Positions 8,312 through 16,149 of a stretch of 64,000 nucleotides of DNA are shown here, piece by piece (within the stretch, counting starts at the first letter, position 1; the number at the start of each line of letters is the position of its first letter). The notes beneath the pieces are model-generated. The model searched no databases. It was given only the letters and a program-made list of their open reading frames with translations, and was not told where the DNA came from. The translations under genes were made by a program, and so were the position numbers. Source of the DNA: Mycobacteriaceae bacterium (GTDB lineage Bacteria; Pseudomonadota; Gammaproteobacteria; Burkholderiales; Burkholderiaceae_D); NCBI GenBank assembly GCA_903970145.1, contig CAJCHO010000014.1, positions 16,913 through 80,912 on the forward strand, written 5' to 3'.

Positions 8312-9631
8312 ATGAGAATGCTCCCTTCGCACAAGTTCGGTCTACCTTCGAACGGACGACCCTCTCTGGCGCACACGCCGGACCCTGACCCCAATCGGCG
8401 CGACCGGATCGCCGAATGGCTGCTCTACGCACCCCTCGTCCTGACCACGCTCTTTGGAAAATTGGCCATTCCAGCGATGGCTTCCCAGGGCTTGGGACTT
8501 GGCTACCCCTTGATGATCTCCTGTCTCTTGATTGGTCTATTGATCGGAAGGGTAACGATCGATGCGCGTCGCGGCGCCTACTTCGCCGTGATGATCGGCT
8601 TCATCGGCATGGTTCACGCGATCCGGGAGGAGGAATTCTCGCTCTTCTCGCTGCTTTTCATGACCGTGGTCAGCATGATTTCGGTGCTCAGCGTACCGCA
8701 ACGTGGCAGGACGCCCGAAGACATGATGCGCTTTGTCGCAAACTACGCTTGCCTGATTGCCATTTGCGGGATCCTGCAGTTCTTTGGACAGTTCGTTATC
8801 GGGAAGACCTACGCTTTCCCAATAGAGAACCTTGTTCCCAATCAATTCGTCATCAAGGGATTCAACTATCTGAATCCGCTTTACTATGGATCGTCGGTTC
8901 TCAAGACCAATGGCATTTTCCTTCTGGAGCCATCGACCTTCTCGCAGCTCATGGCAATCGGGCTGCTGATGGAAATGATGACCCGAGCGCGCATTGCGCG
9001 CCTGGCGCTGTTTACGCTGGCGATCATCCTCAGCTACTCGGGCACGGGTCTGATCGTCTTGGCAGCCTCACTACCGCTGCTTCTCTATATGGAGAAGCGA
9101 CTCGATCTTCTGGTGATATTGATCGGAATAGTGGCGCTCGCAGCTGCACTCGCGGTCCCATTGCGCCTGGACGTCTTCATGAGCCGGATCCAGGAATTCG
9201 GCGATCCGCGATCCAGTGGCTACCAGCGCTTCGTGGGCTGGATCTATGTGGTTCACGACGAATTGGGGCGTGACGGATGGCGGGCCCTGTTTGGCTTTGG
9301 CGCGGGAACCTTTAAACTCGTGGTCGCCCATGCCATCCAATCCTCATCCGAAATGCTCCACGCCAAGATCTTGATCGAATATGGGGTGGTCGGTTTCGTT
9401 CTGTATGTCGGATTTCTGATCTATTGCATCTTCACCTCCCCGATGCCGCTCGCCCTGAAGGTGGCGATCACGATGCAGCAATTCATGGGCGGCGCGTTCA
9501 CCGAACCGATCGCCGGAATCGCGCTCACTACCGTTCTATTGATACCCCGGGGACCACCGGTACGGCCCCATTCAGGGCTTGAACGCGCACCTGAACCTCC
9601 TCCAGCTCGGATAGCCCTGCGGTGGCGCTGA
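8312..9631 (+). CDS. Wzy-like polysaccharide polymerase / O-antigen ligase-like membrane protein
   Basis: The 439-residue protein has about ten transmembrane helices with a long extracytoplasmic loop around residues 160-220 (the region with FNYLNPLYYGSSVLKTNG), the pattern of Wzy polymerases and WaaL-type ligases. The segment FGFGAGTFK followed by HAKILIEYGVVGFVLY is typical of this superfamily. In this locus, polymerisation of lipid-linked repeats is the likely task. The last about 25 residues (RGPPVRPHSGLERAPEPPP and on) are Pro/Arg-rich and unlike the rest, which could reflect a frameshift near 9548 or a genuine tail. Confidence 0.72.
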   Translation: MRMLPSHKFGLPSNGRPSLAHTPDPDPNRRDRIAEWLLYAPLVLTTLFGKLAIPAMASQGLGLGYPLMISCLLIGLLIGRVTIDARRGAYFAVMIGFIGMVHAIREEEFSLFSLLFMTVVSMISVLSVPQRGRTPEDMMRFVANYACLIAICGILQFFGQFVIGKTYAFPIENLVPNQFVIKGFNYLNPLYYGSSVLKTNGIFLLEPSTFSQLMAIGLLMEMMTRARIARLALFTLAIILSYSGTGLIVLAASLPLLLYMEKRLDLLVILIGIVALAAALAVPLRLDVFMSRIQEFGDPRSSGYQRFVGWIYVVHDELGRDGWRALFGFGAGTFKLVVAHAIQSSSEMLHAKILIEYGVVGFVLYVGFLIYCIFTSPMPLALKVAITMQQFMGGAFTEPIAGIALTTVLLIPRGPPVRPHSGLERAPEPPPARIALRWR

Positions 9632-9760
9632 ACTTGCTTTGGATTCCGGCGAGCGACGCCGGGCGGCGGCGCCGCGCTGACGGATGTTCAGGCGGCGGGG
9701 ATGCCAGCCCTGTTGTAAGCGATCTCTAAGGGATGCGCCCGAAGGGGAATAGCGCTCGAA

Positions 9761-11035
9761 TTGCAGCTTTCTAAGGGATTGACCATCTTTGACGTGACGG
9801 CCCCAAGCAAAGTCCTGATCGACGAGACCGCCGCGGTCCTGCGTTGCCTGTGGGTGGCCCGCGAGTTGCCGTTTCCAACCAATACCGGAGACCGCATCTA
9901 CTCGGCGCAACTCGCTCAGGCTTTGGCGCGCTCGCGGGTCGATCTGACCTACCTCGGACTGGCGGCGAGCGATCCACGCGACCTACCCATGGGTGCCGGA
10001 CCGACCTGGTCCGGCGTCCCAGGGGTCAAGAAGTCCTACTGGTTAGCCCTGTTTTCGCGGTATCCGCTGGTAGCCGCCGCCCACTCCACCAGCGCATTGC
10101 GCGCGCGTCTGATTGCCTTGCTCTCTGAATCCTGGGACGTCATCATCCTCGACCACTACAGCAGTGCGTGGGCACTGGACCTGGTCAAGAATTCGATTCG
10201 CACGCAGGGACGCCGAACGATCCTTGGGCACGTGACGCACAACCATGAAGAAGCCATCGCCAAATCCCTGTACCACTCCTATCGAGGTCTGCTGGCAAAG
10301 AAGTTCGTCCTCTATCTGAACTACCTCAAAATCCGCCACTGGGAGCGCCGACTGACAAGCGAAGTGGATGTTGTGGGTGCGATAACCTCCGAAGATCAAC
10401 GTGTTTTTGCGACTCAATGCGGCGCCGCAGAAGTGCTGGTGCTGACCCCTGGTCATACGGGGCGAACCGCCGCCGTGCGAGCGATCACCTCGGCCGTGCC
10501 CAGGCGGGTTGTCCTGGTAGGCTCCTATCGCTGGATCGTCAAGCAACAGAATCTACGGCAACTCCTGCTTGCGGCTGACCAGCCCTTCGCGAACCACGGC
10601 ATTGCCTTGGACATCATCGGTGACGTACCCGACGAGATCAGGACCGAGTTCGAAGGGAAGTTGCGCGCCACCGTTTTTCACGGATTCGTGCCCGATTTCC
10701 AGCCCTTTTTTTCCAACGCCCGCATCGCGCTGGTGCCAGAGTGGATCGGTGGCGGATTCAAGCTCAAGTTCCTCGACTACATTTTTGGCGGAATCCCGGT
10801 CGCGACCATCGCTGTGGCGAGCGCAGGATTGCCTGAGGGTGTTCGCCAGCATCTGCTGGAAGCTGTTCAGCTTTCCGACCTGGTCGATATGGTAATCGCG
10901 AATATTGACGATCTCGATCGACTCAATGCTCTACAGGTGGGTGCATTTAGCGCCGCGTCCGATCTTTTCGATTGGCAGGACCGCGGCTGGCTGCTGCGCA
11001 ATGCGATTGCGAAACATCTTTCGGGCGCCCCATGA
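9761..11035 (+). CDS. GT4-type glycosyltransferase of the exopolysaccharide locus
   Basis: The product, up to 424 residues, carries a GT-B fold. The N-terminal domain has LWVARELPFPTNTGDRIYS, a motif seen in Eps/PEP-CTERM-associated sugar transferases. The C-terminal donor-binding region has VPEWIGGGFKLKFLDYIFGGIPVA with the G-G-x-K-x-K pattern. It would add a sugar to the lipid-linked repeat in the cytoplasm. There is no ATG upstream of the domain. TTG 9761, TTG 9779 and GTG 9791 are possible starts, the latter two just after AAGGGA, so the N-terminus is unsure. The stop overlaps the next gene by ATGA. Confidence 0.8.
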   Translation: MQLSKGLTIFDVTAPSKVLIDETAAVLRCLWVARELPFPTNTGDRIYSAQLAQALARSRVDLTYLGLAASDPRDLPMGAGPTWSGVPGVKKSYWLALFSRYPLVAAAHSTSALRARLIALLSESWDVIILDHYSSAWALDLVKNSIRTQGRRTILGHVTHNHEEAIAKSLYHSYRGLLAKKFVLYLNYLKIRHWERRLTSEVDVVGAITSEDQRVFATQCGAAEVLVLTPGHTGRTAAVRAITSAVPRRVVLVGSYRWIVKQQNLRQLLLAADQPFANHGIALDIIGDVPDEIRTEFEGKLRATVFHGFVPDFQPFFSNARIALVPEWIGGGFKLKFLDYIFGGIPVATIAVASAGLPEGVRQHLLEAVQLSDLVDMVIANIDDLDRLNALQVGAFSAASDLFDWQDRGWLLRNAIAKHLSGAP

Positions 11036-11952
11036 TCACGCTCATCGTTCCCACCCGGAATCGGGCGCATACCCTGAAACTGGTGCTGCCCAGTTACTTC
11101 GAACAAAACGAAGTGACGGAACTGATTTTTGTGAGCGATGCGGGAACCGATGAAACCCCGGAGCTCGTCGCGCAATTCGCGCAACTGCACCCAGAAAAAA
11201 ATGTCCAGGTAATCGTCAATGAGCAACGCCGCGGTGCCTCCGTTTCGCGGAACATTGGCGTCGAGCGTTGTCGCAACGAATACGTGCTGTTCTGCGACGA
11301 CGATGAGTATCTCGAGGCCGGTTACGCGCATACCTGCCTCAAGAAATTGCGGAATTCCGGAGTTGCGGCCGTATCGGGCCGCCGAGTCTACATGCGTGAT
11401 GATGAGTCGCCGGAGCAGGCTCTGCACAGATTTGGCACCGGCATGCGCAACAGCGCGCCATTTCGCCCCCTAATCTGCGAGTACGTGAATGGTGCGCGCT
11501 TTGCAGGCGACATCGAGCTGCCGATCACCAACGCGATTATTCTGACCACGCGCAGCTTGCTCAAGCGCTTTCCCTATGACGGATTTTATGCGCGCGGGAA
11601 TGGCTATCGTGAGGAGACGGACTTCCAGATGAATCTATTCGTACACGATCTCACGATTCTGGTCACAAACGATTGTCACAGTATTCACCTACCCTTGACT
11701 CAGGTCAGAACCGGGGGGCAGCGCGTGAATCCATTGCGCAGACTCTATTGGTCGATCTACTACACGAACTATTTTTTTCGAAAGTACTATCGAGCTTACG
11801 CACGGCGCCTGCGGCTGCGAGCGCCGCGTTGGCTTGCACTAGCGTGTTTCGGAGTTTTCGCGCTCTATCGCGAGACCTTGCGCCCGCCCCTGTATCTCGT
11901 GTGGACGGCACTAAAGCGCCCGTCGGGAAGGACCCATGTCACCGAGCGTTGA
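11032..11952 (+). CDS. Family 2 glycosyltransferase
   Basis: The 306-residue protein opens with the GT-A signature ITLIVPTRNRAHTLKLVLPSY, then a DDDEYLEAGY acidic metal-binding motif at about residue 90 and an NGYREETDFQMNLF segment (ED-type catalytic region) near 200. The C-terminal 70 residues are basic and partly hydrophobic. It starts inside the stop of the preceding glycosyltransferase and overlaps the next one by 17 bases, so all three are probably translated from one message. Donor and acceptor sugars cannot be read from sequence. Confidence 0.85.
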   Translation: MITLIVPTRNRAHTLKLVLPSYFEQNEVTELIFVSDAGTDETPELVAQFAQLHPEKNVQVIVNEQRRGASVSRNIGVERCRNEYVLFCDDDEYLEAGYAHTCLKKLRNSGVAAVSGRRVYMRDDESPEQALHRFGTGMRNSAPFRPLICEYVNGARFAGDIELPITNAIILTTRSLLKRFPYDGFYARGNGYREETDFQMNLFVHDLTILVTNDCHSIHLPLTQVRTGGQRVNPLRRLYWSIYYTNYFFRKYYRAYARRLRLRAPRWLALACFGVFALYRETLRPPLYLVWTALKRPSGRTHVTER

Positions 11953-12898
11953 TATCTTGATTCTTTCGTGGAATCGCGTTGAAGACACCATTGCGGCTAT
12001 CCAAAGCGCCCATCAGCAGCAAGGCGTGGAGAAGTCGATCCTGATCGTCGATCAGGGTAGCGAGCCAGCGAGCCTTGCGCGCTTGCGGGAATACCTGCGC
12101 GACATCCCAGAGGCAGTCCTGTTTGAATCCGGCGTGAATCTCGGGGTCGGAGGTGGTCGAAACAAGACGGCCAGTCTGGGTCGCGCACCCTATCTTGTAG
12201 CACTGGACAGCGATGCCGAATTTGCGGATACCCATTCCGTCGCGCGAGCCGTCGGCTACCTGGAATCCAGGCCCGACCTGTGTGCATTGGGCTTTCGGAT
12301 TACCAATTTCTTCACACGCGAGAACGACGCGACCTCATGGGATTACCCCGGCCAGTCATCCACCCACTCGGGGTTCCAGACGACCCGCTTCGTGGGTGCT
12401 GGCCATGCGATCCGGCGCTCGAGCTTCGAAGCGGTAGGCGGATATGACGAACGGCTGTTCTTCTGCGGAGAAGAGTGGGATCTTTGCTATCGCATGATCA
12501 ATAGCGGTAGTCGAGTTGAATACTATCCCGCGGCCGAGGTACTTCATAAGGTTTCACCCGAACATCGGGTGTTCTGGGCAAGGGGCCGGTTCTTTTACAC
12601 CACGCGTAATGGACTCTATAGCACCTTCAAGTTTGGAGCCTCGGCGGGCGTGCTGATCGCTGCGGCGGCCGCCTACGCCCTTAGAGGTATACGCAACGGC
12701 ATGCCGTTGGTGGGCGTTCGCGCAACGATTGCGGCCATAGGGATGTGCCGCCAGTTCAGCGCATCCAGTGAGGATAAGAGCCATTATCGGCTGACGCCGG
12801 AGACCATCGCCTATATCAGACACTGCGAGCCAACTCGCGGCGAAAGCGTGTACCACAAGCTTCGTCGCCAATTCAGTCGACTCCCCCATCAGGTGTAG
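11936..12898 (+). CDS. Family 2 glycosyltransferase, rhamnosyltransferase-like
   Basis: The 320-residue protein has the N-terminal nucleotide-binding strand VDILILSWNRVEDT, the GVNLGVGGGRNKTAS segment typical of rhamnosyltransferase-like GT2 enzymes, the acidic motif ALDSDAEF and the catalytic region YDERLFFCGEEWDLCYRM. Position as last + strand gene of the locus supports a role in building the repeat unit. A short hydrophobic stretch (AGVLIAAAAAYAL) near residue 240 may contact the membrane. Confidence 0.85.
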   Translation: MSPSVDILILSWNRVEDTIAAIQSAHQQQGVEKSILIVDQGSEPASLARLREYLRDIPEAVLFESGVNLGVGGGRNKTASLGRAPYLVALDSDAEFADTHSVARAVGYLESRPDLCALGFRITNFFTRENDATSWDYPGQSSTHSGFQTTRFVGAGHAIRRSSFEAVGGYDERLFFCGEEWDLCYRMINSGSRVEYYPAAEVLHKVSPEHRVFWARGRFFYTTRNGLYSTFKFGASAGVLIAAAAAYALRGIRNGMPLVGVRATIAAIGMCRQFSASSEDKSHYRLTPETIAYIRHCEPTRGESVYHKLRRQFSRLPHQV

Positions 12899-12961
12899 GG
12901 CGAATAGCTCGACAGTTCGGACCTTCCTCGTTAGCCGCTGACACAGCAAGCCATGGGCTCG

Positions 12962-14131
12962 CTATTTTGCGGGAGCGGACGGTGCCGATTCAGGGGTCTC
13001 CTTTTCCGCGACGGATTTTGGACGCCGAACGATCAGCCCCCGGATACGAAGCGACAGGTTTTCGGCGGTCCGCAGAAAATGCTTGCGCCTGTCCATGATC
13101 TTGGATTCGACAAAATGCCAGGAGCAGACCGCACAGAATCCGGCCAACAACAGGCTCAAACCAAGATTGATGTACCAGATTCGATAGTCCGGCAGCAGGT
13201 AGGAAACCGTCTGCTGACAAACAAACCCGTAGAGATAGAGCCCATAGGAATAGTCGGCCGCCTTGCTGATTGGCGTGCGGGGTGGATTCTGCAATCCGAT
13301 ATAGACCGTCAAATAGGCCACCGGAAGCGGCGCCAGAAACGTAGCGACAGGGAACGACAGGAGTGCCCAGCTCACCGCAAAGGACAGTAGGCAGAGCGCA
13401 GGATTGAAGGGAACTCTGCGCCTCAGAAAATACAGGACCGCCCCGAAGAGGAAGGCCATCACGGTAGCCCAGCCGGAAGGCCCGTCGACATTGGGACTCA
13501 CCCGCTCCTGCAGCGGTGGATAGATGAGGGCGAGTACCGAGATGGCGATGAGCAATGAGGTCAAAACGATCGGACGCCGAGTCAACCCGATGAGCGCCAG
13601 CAGCGCGATCGCGGCGTAGCACCGAAGCTCAAACGGGATGGTCCAAAGCTGGACATTTACGCGCGGTCCGCCCGGATTGCTCTCGAATAAGCCAGGCAAT
13701 ATGTAATGAATGTCCCCCAGCGCATTGAGCAGATAGGAATAAAAGCGCGGATCCGAAAAATAATCTGACAGAGAGAACGAGGTAAGGAGCGGTCCGATGA
13801 AGAATGCTGAGAGAACCACTTCGCAGATTAGCGCCGGATAAATTCGAATGGCCCGCAAAGTCAGAAATGAGGTTAGGGTGTTTCGCTCGAGGCTCCCCGC
13901 CACAAGGAAGCCGCTCAGGGCAAAAAACGAGGGGACCAGGAAGTAAAAGAATGCACGGAACGGTCCATGCCAGAACGCTGCTTGTGCGGTGACCCCGTAG
14001 CACACCCAGATGGTGTGCCAGGCAATGATGGTGACTGACAGGAATAGCCGCAAATAGTCGAAACCGGACGGGCGATCCTTCGTCTGGACCAATCGGGAAA
14101 ACAGGGTAGCCGTCCCGCTGTGCACACTCAT
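12962..14131 (-). CDS. Acyltransferase 3 family membrane O-acyltransferase
   Basis: The 389-residue integral membrane protein has about ten helices and the acyltransferase-3 opening GFDYLRLFLSVTIIAWHTIW with the conserved His. Related enzymes O-acetylate or O-succinylate polysaccharides. It converges on the glycosyltransferase run and is probably the decorating enzyme of this exopolysaccharide. The start is the ATG at 14131; the C-terminal 45 residues are polar and likely cytoplasmic. Acyl donor and position are unknown. Confidence 0.85.
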   Translation of the reverse strand: MSVHSGTATLFSRLVQTKDRPSGFDYLRLFLSVTIIAWHTIWVCYGVTAQAAFWHGPFRAFFYFLVPSFFALSGFLVAGSLERNTLTSFLTLRAIRIYPALICEVVLSAFFIGPLLTSFSLSDYFSDPRFYSYLLNALGDIHYILPGLFESNPGGPRVNVQLWTIPFELRCYAAIALLALIGLTRRPIVLTSLLIAISVLALIYPPLQERVSPNVDGPSGWATVMAFLFGAVLYFLRRRVPFNPALCLLSFAVSWALLSFPVATFLAPLPVAYLTVYIGLQNPPRTPISKAADYSYGLYLYGFVCQQTVSYLLPDYRIWYINLGLSLLLAGFCAVCSWHFVESKIMDRRKHFLRTAENLSLRIRGLIVRRPKSVAEKETPESAPSAPAK

Positions 14132-14624
14132 TGCATGAAATTCCTGGTGAATTGGATGTGCGCCGAACCGAACTTCATTTTCCGTTGGTCGTTACGCGAT
14201 GGGTGAGCAGACCGCCGAACGCCGCCATCCTGAGCTCGACCGGCATCTGGCGTTCCCGCCTCATCCTACCGCGAATCTAACAGCTGACAACCGCTGCCCG
14301 CAATCGTCGCGGGCGAGGATTGCATCAACTAAGGAAAGAGCGCCAATCAGTTTTCGCGTGAGCGAATTTGCATCGCAATCTTGCGGCTGGCAATAGTTCG
14401 ATCGACTTCCCTTCCCGATCCGGCGTCCAGCCGCGTGGGTTCAGGACGGCCTTCATGCAAGGTAACTGCGTTCGCCGGGGCCCCAGTCGTAGCTAGCGAA
14501 AGGATCCAAGCGCTATCCAATCGAGCAATGGCGCGCGATAATCGGTTTCAGCTCGATTCTGCTGCGGTCTCGTGAAGGTCCGGAATCGTCCCTGCCACCA
14601 GCACCAATCTGTGGGAGCGCCACT
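14132..14624. other. 493-bp intergenic region with no supported gene
   Basis: It lies between the divergent acyltransferase and the small lipoprotein gene, so it should contain promoters for both. Short open frames exist but none has a family resemblance or a ribosome-binding site I trust. It looks less GC-rich around 14270-14400 than the flanking genes. No strong hairpin or repeat was found. Confidence 0.4.
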
Positions 14625-14840
14625 ATGAAGCTAATTTCGCTAACCCTGATCGGCTCGATCTGGCTTGCTCTATCCGCTTGCGGCGCAGATGCGCTCACTG
14701 CGTCGGCTACCGCCGCCGCCAATTCAGCCGCGGCGGCGAAGCAGGCCGAGGCACAGAAGGCGGCCATAGAGGCCGATCTCAAGGCCGCTCAAGACGCTTC
14801 ACAAAGGCAGGCGGAGCAGGCTGACAAAGCCGCGCAGTAG
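14625..14840 (+). CDS. Small Ala-rich lipoprotein
   Basis: The 71-residue product begins with a lipoprotein signal (MKLISLTLIGSIWLALSAC, lipobox LSAC at Cys19). The remainder is almost only Ala, Gln, Glu, Lys and Asp in an amphipathic helical pattern, similar in style to Lpp-like envelope lipoproteins. The start is preceded by GGGAG. A short hairpin, CCCCGATTCGGGG, lies 16 bases after the stop without a clear T-run. Function unknown. Confidence 0.75.
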   Translation: MKLISLTLIGSIWLALSACGADALTASATAAANSAAAAKQAEAQKAAIEADLKAAQDASQRQAEQADKAAQ

Positions 14841-14916
14841 CGCCCCTATCAATCCCCGATTCGGGGCTGCAAGACGGGATAGCAAAGGCTTGGGGTATGC
14901 TTAGCAGAGCGCCTTG

Positions 14917-15666
14917 GTGGGAATAAGTCCTCACACCCTGATTCGACTGAGCCTGTTGGCAAGCATTTTGGCGCTTGGGGTCTGCCACTGGTTCCAGGAC
15001 AGGCTGCCGGATCCGCGCTCGCTCGACTCGCACCTGTTCGTCTTTCCGGTTCAAACCCCGACTACCCTCGCACCCTTCACCAGGTCTGCTGGTGGCATCA
15101 CCTACACCCTCACTCCCTTGTTCGAATACGACCTCTACGGATTGGTCGTAAGCGAGCACGACTCGCGTGCATTCATCGACTATCTGCACAAGGAGTCAGA
15201 GGACAACCTGAACGTGGTGGACCTGTGTGTCGCCTGGGGGGACGACGCCCGCTCAGGCATTTATCGGCAGATTCAGTTCTCCTCTGGCCAATTTACCTGT
15301 TATTTTCAGGCGGCAGATCGGGCCGCGATGGCGCAGTTCGACATCTTCCAGATATCGAACAATCATCTGCTGACCGAAGTGCCTTATCTGGCGCACCTGT
15401 TGCGCGCCGTCCATATTGGCGACCAGGTCCATTTCCATGGCTATCTGGTTGAGTATGAGCACGACACCAACGGCAGGCACTTCCACCGTGGCACGAGCAC
15501 GACGCGGTTTGATACCGGTGACGGCGCTTGTGAGACGGTGTATGTGACCGACGCGCAAATCCTGGCCTCGCACGGACGCTTCTGGAGGTGGGGCCAATGG
15601 CTGGCAGGACTGGGGCTCATCGCCAGCAGCGTCGCCTGGCTACGGCGTCCGGCAACCCTCGATTGA
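14917..15666 (+). CDS. Conserved membrane protein of unknown function
   Basis: About 249 residues with one N-terminal helix (LIRLSLLASILALGVCHWF) and one C-terminal helix (WLAGLGLIASSVAWLRRP) bracketing an extracytoplasmic domain. Notable segments are LFEYDLYGLVVSEHDS, VVDLCVAWGDDA, FSSGQFTCYF and VHFHGYLVEYEHDTNGRHFHRGTST. I recall similar uncharacterised proteins in proteobacteria, with the same WGD, paired-Cys and GYLV features, but know no function. The start is GTG (TTG one codon earlier is possible). It is on the same strand as the lipoprotein 76 bases upstream. Confidence 0.75.
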   Translation: MGISPHTLIRLSLLASILALGVCHWFQDRLPDPRSLDSHLFVFPVQTPTTLAPFTRSAGGITYTLTPLFEYDLYGLVVSEHDSRAFIDYLHKESEDNLNVVDLCVAWGDDARSGIYRQIQFSSGQFTCYFQAADRAAMAQFDIFQISNNHLLTEVPYLAHLLRAVHIGDQVHFHGYLVEYEHDTNGRHFHRGTSTTRFDTGDGACETVYVTDAQILASHGRFWRWGQWLAGLGLIASSVAWLRRPATLD

Positions 15667-15767
15667 ATGGCCGTGCGACTAGAACGAGTCACCGCCGGCC
15701 GGTGAATGGCGACTATCCCGACTTTCCCGCGCGCAGTACCATTGCAAGAAACTCGGAGGAGACGAGA

Positions 15768-16136
15768 GTGATCGGATACGTCACGGTGGGAACCAATGAT
15801 CTTGCGCGGGCGGCCAGCTTTTACGACAGGCTCCTTGAAAAGTTCGGCGCGCAGCGGATATTCGAGTCCGAGCATGCCGTAATGTGGGGTGTGAGCGGAA
15901 ATCCGGCGAGCCTCTGCGTGACGGTGCCATTTGACGGTAAACCGGCCACACGCGGCAATGGCACGATGGTGGCCCTTCTCGCGGCCAGTACGGATCAGGT
16001 GGACGCCGTACATCAATTGGCGCTTTCCCTGGGTGGCAGTGACGAGGGCGCTCCCGGTTTACGTGGCACAAGCTTCTACGCCGCCTACTTTCGCGACCTC
16101 GACGGCAACAAGCTCAATTGCTTTCTGACACTCTGA
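15768..16136 (+). CDS. VOC (glyoxalase/bleomycin-resistance fold) protein
   Basis: The 122-residue protein starts at a GTG with GGAGGA 7 bases upstream, which decides the start against longer frames. It has the VOC pattern: IGYVTVGTNDLARAASFYDRLLEKFGA at the N-terminus and YAAYFRDLDGNKLNCF at the C-terminus. Such proteins are small metal-dependent lyases, isomerases or binding proteins. The acyl-CoA ligase gene follows after 13 bases, so the two are probably co-transcribed. Substrate is unknown. Confidence 0.85.
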   Translation: MIGYVTVGTNDLARAASFYDRLLEKFGAQRIFESEHAVMWGVSGNPASLCVTVPFDGKPATRGNGTMVALLAASTDQVDAVHQLALSLGGSDEGAPGLRGTSFYAAYFRDLDGNKLNCFLTL

Positions 16137-16149
16137 AGAGGCAGTTTTG

